Below, in pieces: positions 23,001-32,000 of a DNA stretch of 64,000 bases (position 1 is the stretch's first letter; every line of letters starts with the position of its first letter). The DNA comes from Siphonodentalium dalli (taxonomy: Eukaryota; Mollusca; Scaphopoda; Gadilida; Siphonodentaliidae). Location: the NCBI GenBank assembly GCA_032622095.1, contig CP136067.1, forward strand, positions 43,255,549 through 43,319,548, in the 5' to 3' direction. A program made the translations under genes and the position numbers. The notes beneath the pieces are model-generated. The model was not told the DNA's origin and did no database searches. It worked only from the letters and a program-made list of their open reading frames with translations.

Positions 23001-26000
23001 TGCCCAAATAAATCACAACGATGCATTGATGATAGGAGTAATTTACACTTACAGGTGATTGCTTGTTGTTCCACTGATTATGTTATATAGTATGCCCAAA
23101 TAAATCACAACGGTGCATTGATGATAGGAGTAATTTACACTTACAGGTGATTGCTTGTTCTTCCACTGATTATGTTATATAGTATGCCCAAATAAATCAC
23201 AACGGTGCATTGATGATAGGAGTAATTTACACTTACAGGTGATTGCTTGTTCTTCCACTGATTATGTTATATAGTATGCCCAAATAAATCACAACGATGC
23301 ATTGATGATAGGAGTAATTTACACTTACAGGTGATTGCTTGTTCTTCCACTGATTATGTTATATAATATGCCCAAATAAATCACAACGATGCATTGATGA
23401 TAGGAGTAATTTACACTTACAGGTGATTGCTTGTTCTTCCACTGTAACCTGCTGCATACTAGTAATAAGAATGAGAGCCCAAACCGACGGTGGGCGTTCC
23501 TCTGTGCCTACAACAAAGCCACAAACAATCCAGTTTATGATCACCACCATCCGAAATATACACCAATCTCAAAGGTATGTTCACCACCATCCGAAATATA
23601 CACCAATATCAAAGGTATGTTCACCACCATCCGAAATATACACCAATCTCAAAGGTATGTTCACCACCATCCGAAATATACACCAATATCAAAGGTATGT
23701 TCACCACCATCCGAAATATACACCAATATCAAAGGTATATGTTCACCACCATCCGAAATATACACCAATCTCAAAGGTATGTTCACCACCATCCGAAATA
23801 TACACCAATCTCAAAGGTATGTTCACCACCATCCGAAATATACACCAATATCAAAGGTATATGTTCACCACCATCCGAAATATACACCAATCTCAAAGGT
23901 ATGTTCACCACCATCCGAAATATACACCAATCTCAAAGGTATGTTCACCACCATCCGAAATATACACCAATCTCAAAGGTATGTTCACCACCATCCGAAA
24001 TCTACACCAATCTCAAAGGTATGTTCACCACCATCCGAAATATACACCAATCTCAAAGGTATGTTCACCACCATCCGAAATATACACCAATCTCAAAGGT
24101 ATGTTCACCACCATCCGAAATATACACCAATCTCAAAGGTATGTTCACCACCATCCGAAATATACACCAATATCAAAGGTATATGTTCACCACCATCCGA
24201 AATATACACCAATCTCAAAGGTATGCTCACCACCATCCGAAATATACACCAATATCAAAGGTATATGTTCACCACCATCCGAAATATACACCAATCTCAA
24301 AGGTATGCTCACTACCATCCGAAATATACACCAATCTCAAAGGTATGTTCACCACCATCCGACATATACACCAATCTCAAAGGTATGCTCACCACCATCC
24401 GAAATATACACCAATCTCAAAGGTATGCTCACCACCATCCGAAATATACACCAATCTCAAAGGTATGTTCACCACTATCCGAAATATACACCAATCCCAA
24501 AGGTGTGTTCACCACCATCCGAAATATACACCAATATCAAAGGTATATGTTCACCACCATCCGAAATATACACCAATCTCAAAGGTATGCTCACCACCAT
24601 CCGAAATATACACCAATCTCAAAGGTATGTTCACCACCATCCGACATATACACCAATCTCAAAGGTATGCTCACCACCATCCGAAATATACACCAATCTC
24701 AAAGGTATGCTCACCACCATCCGAAATATACACCAATCTCAAAGGTATGTTCACCACCATCCGAAATATACACCAATCTCAAAGGTATGTTAACCACCAG
24801 TGGGTTGGACAATTTGTGACTGCTTTATTCTTCATTATAATATATGGGATTATGATGTTATATTATGCAATTAAAAATTTAGCTTCACAGTACGATAAAA
24901 TGAAGCGTCTTCGCATCGAGCGAAGACGATAAGCTATTTACCTGGTGCTGTAATAGGCCCATAGTGAGCGTATATGTTTTTTGTTATTTATTTAATTACA
25001 TTTTTTTAAATCAAAATTTTGAAAAACTAACGCCGTTATAACCTCGGCCAAGGTACCCCGAGTCACCACACCAAATTTGGTTAAATTGGTCTAGGGTCTT
25101 GGATAAAAATCCAGACAGACACAAGGACAAACAGACAGACAAACAGATCCTGCTATTTTATATATATAGAGTATGGGCCATGTAAGATATGAACGACGGG
25201 TTCAATTTTGTCATAACGCTGTGATCGTGAGAATATAATTCAGCGAACTGAATTGGGGTTCATGCGGACTTTTGTGATGTTTTGCTGTTGTCAGAATCAA
25301 TTTGTTTTATATATATATATACTAGCAGGGTTACCCGGCGTTGCCCAGGTTAATGCGATGTGAAACCATCTGTATGCTGTGGATATTTGTTGGGAATAGA
25401 GAACACTCTTGTTCAAAGTGTTATACGTTTTCTCATAAATTGTATATTCAAATAGCATCACACAACATGATTATTACAGTCATGGAATATAAGTAGTGGC
25501 ACACCTTGTCAATTGTCATTCTGTTTATCGCGATTAATCCGTTCCACCAATAATGAAGTATTTATGTATTTACAACTGCGTATACGTCAGACGTTATAAT
25601 ATGATACATGTAAATCATAAAGACATTAGTTCGCATAAATAAAAGATGACAATTGGTTTTACATATTGAGATGTATCAATCAATCTAGTGGGTTGGACTA
25701 AGATCTCGAGGATACCTGGCTATCATATCTCCATGAAAATACAGATGTTTCAAAGAAATGTCCAGGTGCTCGTCTGTTCGTGGTGCTATATATTGGCTAA
25801 ATATTCTCAGTTTCAACGAAATGTTGCTGCGCGTGCATATCAGCTACATTCGCCAGACACAGAGCGAGATTTTGAGTTGTTTATGTCAGTCGATGAGTCT
25901 GTTCTAAACCCCTTGTCTGGTGTCAGTATTGGGAGGATCCTGAAAAGTCATGTGCTACTAACTGCATTGTATTGTATATCAGAAGAAACTATATATGACT

Positions 26001-29000
26001 GCACACTGTGACCACTATTTTTTAACAGGCCTTCCATATATCCTGACAAATTGTAACTCAATTTTGTTATAATATATATGCAATCCTCTGACGGTTCGAG
26101 GTCTCTCAGTTTGCACGAATATATGAATATCTTCAATAGAATGATAAATATACGTTTAATGCTTCTTCTATGTATCTCTTTTTGCTAGCTCATTGTGTGA
26201 ATGTCCTGATTGCCATCCCCATATAAATATGACAATTAAGAAGATATAATTGTTCAAGTGACTTATAAGTGGGTTACCATTTGTCGGGATTGTGAAATGT
26301 GAACGCTCAAATCTCCTTAAAATGATATGGAGATGGCCTGGGTGACTATATATAACTTATATATGGATAACGGCGTATAGCAATCTTATCTATGATAGTG
26401 AATATCCGCTCGCCATCCGTGACGCAAACGACACCAAATGTGATTTAATTCATGGTATATCATTAGATAAAAACATGTATGAATTTGTTGGAAATTAGTG
26501 CCAAATATATTAGTATCAGCTTTTGCCTCTTCGACTGTACCACGTGAAGTTATATATAGAACACACAGACAGACAGAAAGACAGACAGACAGACAGCACA
26601 GTTTGATTTCTTGTATCATTTGAGAAGAACGTGTCTGAATTTGATGGTAATTGGTACTAAACATATTTTGTATCAGTTTTTGGCGACCCTCCCGTCCCTA
26701 TTTCGGACTCAAGCTGCACACACTAAGACTCATTATAGATTAGAGATGCATATATATGAAATTGGTGAAAATTGGCGAGTATACAAATTCGTATCAAATT
26801 GAAGGTCCCCACATCTCTCACCCATAGGGCACCAATTTGTTGTGTCTAAACCACACGATAAGATTCCTCGTATCACGGAGAATAATATGTATCAATCTGG
26901 TGGATATCGGCACTACACATATATATATAATGTCCCTCTCATTTCTATACACCACTGACTCGAATGGCCCCACTTATGACATCCTTAAACCACACAATTA
27001 CACTCCTGATATCATGGAAATGATTGTTTATAAGTTTGGTGATAATCGGTGACTAAACAATGTTTTTTTTATCAAATTTGGTGCCAATACCTCCCTCATC
27101 ATCTCTCAAATAATCTATGTATCTCTTTTTGCTAGCTCATTGTGTGAATGTCCTGATTGCCATCCCCATATAAATATGACAATTAAGAAGATATAGTTGT
27201 TCAACTGACTTATAAGTGGGTTACCATTTGTCGGGATTGTGAAATGTGAACGCCCAAATCTCCTTAAAATGATATGGAGATGGCCTGGGTGACTATATAT
27301 AACTTATATGTGGATATCGGCGAATAGCAATCTTATCTATGATAGTGCATATCCGCTCGCCATCCGTGATGCAAACGACACCAAATGCCATTTAATTCAT
27401 GGTATATCATTAGATAAAAACATGGATGAATTTGTTGGAAATTAGTGCCAAATATATTTGTATCATCTTTTGCCTCTTCGATTGTACCGCGTGAAGTTAT
27501 ATATAGAACACACAGACAGACAGAAAGACAGACAGACAGCACACTTTGATTCCTTGTATCATTTGAGAAGAACGTGTCTGAATTTGATGGTAATTGGTAC
27601 TAAAAATATTTTGTATCAGTTTTTGGTGACCCTCCCGTCCCTATTTCGGACTCAAGCTGCACACACTAAGACTCATTAGAGATTAGAGATGCATAGATAT
27701 GAAATTGGTGAAAATTGGCGAGTATATACAAATTCGTATCAAATTGAAGGTCCCCATATCTCTCACCCATAGGGCACCAATTTGTTGTGTCTAAACCACA
27801 CGATAAGATTCCTCGTATCACGGAGAAGAATATGTATCAATCTGGTGGAAATCGGCACTAAACATATAGATATAATGTCCCTCTCATATCTATACACCAC
27901 TGACTCGAATGGCCCCACTTGTGACATCCTTAAACCACACAATTACACTCCTGATATCATGAAGATGATTGTTTATAAGTTTGGTGATAATCGGCGACTA
28001 AACAATGTTTTTTTTTTATCAAATTTGGTGCCAATTCCTCCCTCCCCATCTCTCACACAAACAGCACCACTATGGCGTCTTTAAATCACACGATCAGATT
28101 CCTCGGATAAGAAAGTGTATCAATTTGGTGGAAATTGGCGCCAAAAAAATTGTGCATCAATTTTGGTGCCCCTGTCCCTTTCAATACACCCCTGACTCGA
28201 ATGAGACCACACTTGACAGATATAAGCCACACCATTAGACTCCTCATACCATGGGGATGCTTTTGTATAAGTGTGGTGGCAATCGGCGACTAAACCAATT
28301 ATTATCAAATTTAGTGCCCACCCCCTCCCAATCTCTCATCCAAACGACAACAATTTGGCGTTGTTAAATCGCACAATTAGATTCCTTGTATCATGAAGAA
28401 GAATATATATCAATTTGGTGGAAATCGGCTCTAAAATTAGTTTTATCAATTTTGGTGCCCCTCTCCCCTTTCGTGCAAATCTGACTCGAACGACGCCACT
28501 TTTGACATATTTAAACCACACCGTTGGATTCTTCATATCATGGGGGTGATTATATGTAAGTTTCGTGGCAATCGGCGACAGAAAAAAATCTGCCCCCCCT
28601 CCCCCTTTGTGCCAATACGGGTACATATAACTCTTAAGGCTATCAGAACGGTTTGATTATTTATATATAACAAAGTCAATAATGTTCAATCATCGGCATC
28701 TGGGTTTCTCTTCCTGTCGTCTGCTTGGTTTAGAGTCTTCTTCCGTCTTCATAGGTTGTGTGTGTCTGCTTGTCTTCTACTCGGTTGAGTTCCGGTTGAG
28801 TTCGTCTTCCTGTCGTCTGCTCTTCTTCTTCCTCCGTCGGCGCATCAGTGGGGCGTTGTTAGAAATACAAGAGCATAATGTTTACCTTGTATTTCCGTCC
28901 ATTGCTCCACTCTGCTCTTCTAAGCGTCCGAGGGTTCGTGATGATCGCTTGTGTTGGTCAGATAGAAACTGGTTAGAACTGCCTTCTCATGTCGGCTTGT

Positions 29001-32000
29001 TTCTTCCTAAAATACCCAGTGTCTGCTAATGACGGCCATGTGTATTTTCACGGCGCGTCGGTTCATCGTACTTAGGGTAATTGAGTTATCGTCATCTCCC
29101 CATGGGTCCTATTAACTCTCCTGGTTTCAGTAGCTTTCTAGGCGATACATCTGGTCTTGCTAATCCTCAAGACCGTGTTCTGTTTCTCCACAAATCATTC
29201 GCCTATGTATGTGTCGGGGAAGATTATTGCATGGACGCTCGCTAATTCGATTTGGTGCTCAGTACTTTGTGATCTAGATGTGGTCAACAGCGACGCTGAT
29301 ATGTGTGGTAATCGAGCGCCCCTCTGACAGAGATTTCCTATCTTCTTCCCGGGTTGAAAGTTATGTCCCTGTGGTTGTCTTGGCACATTACTCCTTCACT
29401 TTTTCGATTTAAAGTTGATCTTGAAATCGCAAGTCCAATTCGTCGCTGCGCAGCAGGTCGATGATTCGTCGAAGTGTTTCGCAACAGCGGCATCGGCGAT
29501 GGATAGCTGGTTCGATGTCGGTCGTCTCCGTGTAGATCGGGTCGTCTGGGCGTCTCTCAGACAACTCCGACCCACTGGCTGTGACTCTTTCGGTGTAAAA
29601 CTATGATTGAAATTTCATGGCGTCGTCATTTTCGTCATCATCGGATGTCGAGGTATTTTCGTCCTCAATGTCCGAGTATGGGGTAGGTTCTGACAACTGG
29701 TCGACCCTTGTTCCACCGCCATGGTCAGCCTGTAATACTCAAACGGATATTTGTGTGAGGTTTGAGAACAAATGACACAGTCAGAATACACAATGGTTAA
29801 TTTTCCAATTTATCGGTATCGCTTGAGGGTCGTCAGATCGGCCCAATACGAAAATGGAATTTACAACTAATTATATAGATGGATTTGTTGACGAACAGTT
29901 TAAACACAAGATAAGTCGGGGTGATTGATTTCAATTATCAAAACTTATGACTGAATGTCGGGATTTATAGTCCCTATTCAACGCTTGCTATAATCATTCT
30001 GATGATTATACAACTATAATACCCTGGACATCGTTATGCAACAATTAATATTTGAAATATATGAAATGCATAAACGTCTATATACATGCAAATGATTCTG
30101 ATATCCGCGCAACAATAATTACGGAGGAAATTCGGAATACATTAATATACGATACATAATTAATACTAATCCAAATCCGCCACAGATGTGGTCAGCCTCT
30201 GACGGCTATAATTGGATATCCATGTAGGCGTTCCTGAGTGTTGTCCCGGAATAGCGCAGACGGCTTTGGTGCATCCGTCTCCATTGCTTCGTCGATGGGT
30301 TCTTTGAACACGGCATTCAGGATATCCTCAGGTCGCTGGTCTAACTGCTTACTATACATAATGGCTAACCTTGGCAACTGATGTTTAACAAATTTCCACC
30401 AGAATCGGTGGGTCAAGATAATGAAAATTACTACTGTAACTACGTTACTAGGGCAAAATACTACCATGGCCATCTCTACCATTCATTGGGGTAATACTTT
30501 TTTGTTCACTAAGTCAGTCGTGAGCATATTTTCTATCGTGTTTATTTGAGCGGGGTGCGCTTAAACGCAGTAACCCTAAGGGTGGCGGCGTGCACGTCGG
30601 CGCGGTGCTCGTTATCTCTCGGCGCGTGATTGTAAAGTTCAAAGCTTTATTTATTAAATCGCCATGCGCACGTGCCGGGTTTCATGGGGCGCGCGACCTG
30701 TCATTGATCCGAACATGACTATTTATTCGCGATTCGGTCTGGGGCGTCGGGCTAACTATTTTCAACATTTACGAAGCCAGGTTAGACTCATCAGTCATCA
30801 ATAAGACAGTTAAAAGTGGGGTCTCATTCATTCCGAAATGAAATCCAGGTAAATAGTTCGGGCGTTTCATTATTATTTACATCACTGCTGCCATTGAGTA
30901 CAACAGGTTTTTAAATGATTGTTTGGTTCTTATGTCACTAAGCGCTCCATTCATGAGCTGCTTACACTTGCGTGGGGCCTCACGAGGGTTTTGTTCAATG
31001 GCGGCCACTTCCATTAACTCATCCTCTGAGCTGTCATCACTCGTAAACATCTTTGTTACTTTGCGCCCGTGTCGACGAGGCGCTGGAGCGCGTCGTGCCT
31101 TGGCACTCGGCTCTGGTCTCTCGTCCATGGACGAGTCAGGGTTTTGTAGCGGCTCTGAGCGCGCGAGTTGCGTTTTCCTACGCTGTAAGCGCATCTTAAG
31201 CTCGCTTAAAGGGACATCTTCGTCATCGGAGTCCGAACATTGTCTCCGATATCGAGCGATTACATCATCTGGTAATGGTTCTGTTTCATCGCCAGAAGAC
31301 CCACCCACAGGGTTAGGGGCAGGAACGTCGCTATCTTCGTCTTCGGGGGGAACAACATACGTTTGAGCACGCTTGTTGTTGTCAGTTTTGGGGATTTCCC
31401 ATTCAAGGTTGGCCTTGCGCATGTGTTCAGCATGGGATTGTGTGACTTTCCCAGTTAATTGATTCCTTACCTCGAAAGTAACGGGCGTTATTTGCTTGGT
31501 TATACGGAAGTAAAGTTTCCATTTGCTTTCAAGTTTGCTTTCTCGTAAATGATTCTTCACATAGACGGCCTCGCCAATCTCGAATTTGGTGTCTGTGGCC
31601 TTTTTGTTAACTTTCGCTGCTTGTTGGCGTTTCGCCTGTTTCACGTGTTTGTGTACCATCATAAATGATTTAGGCTGTTGCTGTAATGTTATTTGACAAT
31701 AACCTTTCCCAGCACGATTGCGTCTTCGTCCATACGTGACTGATTTTCCAACTACACTGCCGCGCCGTAGATAAACGGTTTTATTAGTGTTGTTCACAAG
31801 TAGCAATGGGACTTGATGTCTTTTACCTAGTTCCGAAATCGAATTCCTTACCTCCAAACCGGGTTTTGATGCTAGGTAACCTTTCTTGATTTGGGCAACC
31901 TCTATTAATGTCGACTTGTGAAGAGAAGCTAAGTTTTTTGATTTTCCCATACATAAAGTCGATGTTCGGGGCTTTAAACTAACTTTGCTGGTTAATCTCA

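Noticed and set aside
23423-24932. Three overlapping ~450-residue open frames looking like a repeat protein gene
   Set aside because: They are the three frames of a stop-free 40-bp tandem repeat copied from an exon/intron border. Only 23423-23574 is supported as exon.
25688-26011. 107-codon forward frame, also at 38923-39246
   Set aside because: Its repetition is explained by the segmental duplication; it starts at GTG and shows no domain.
28682-29029. 115-codon forward frame in each LTR
   Set aside because: It is antisense to the element, identical in both LTRs only because the LTRs are identical, and has no recognisable domain.
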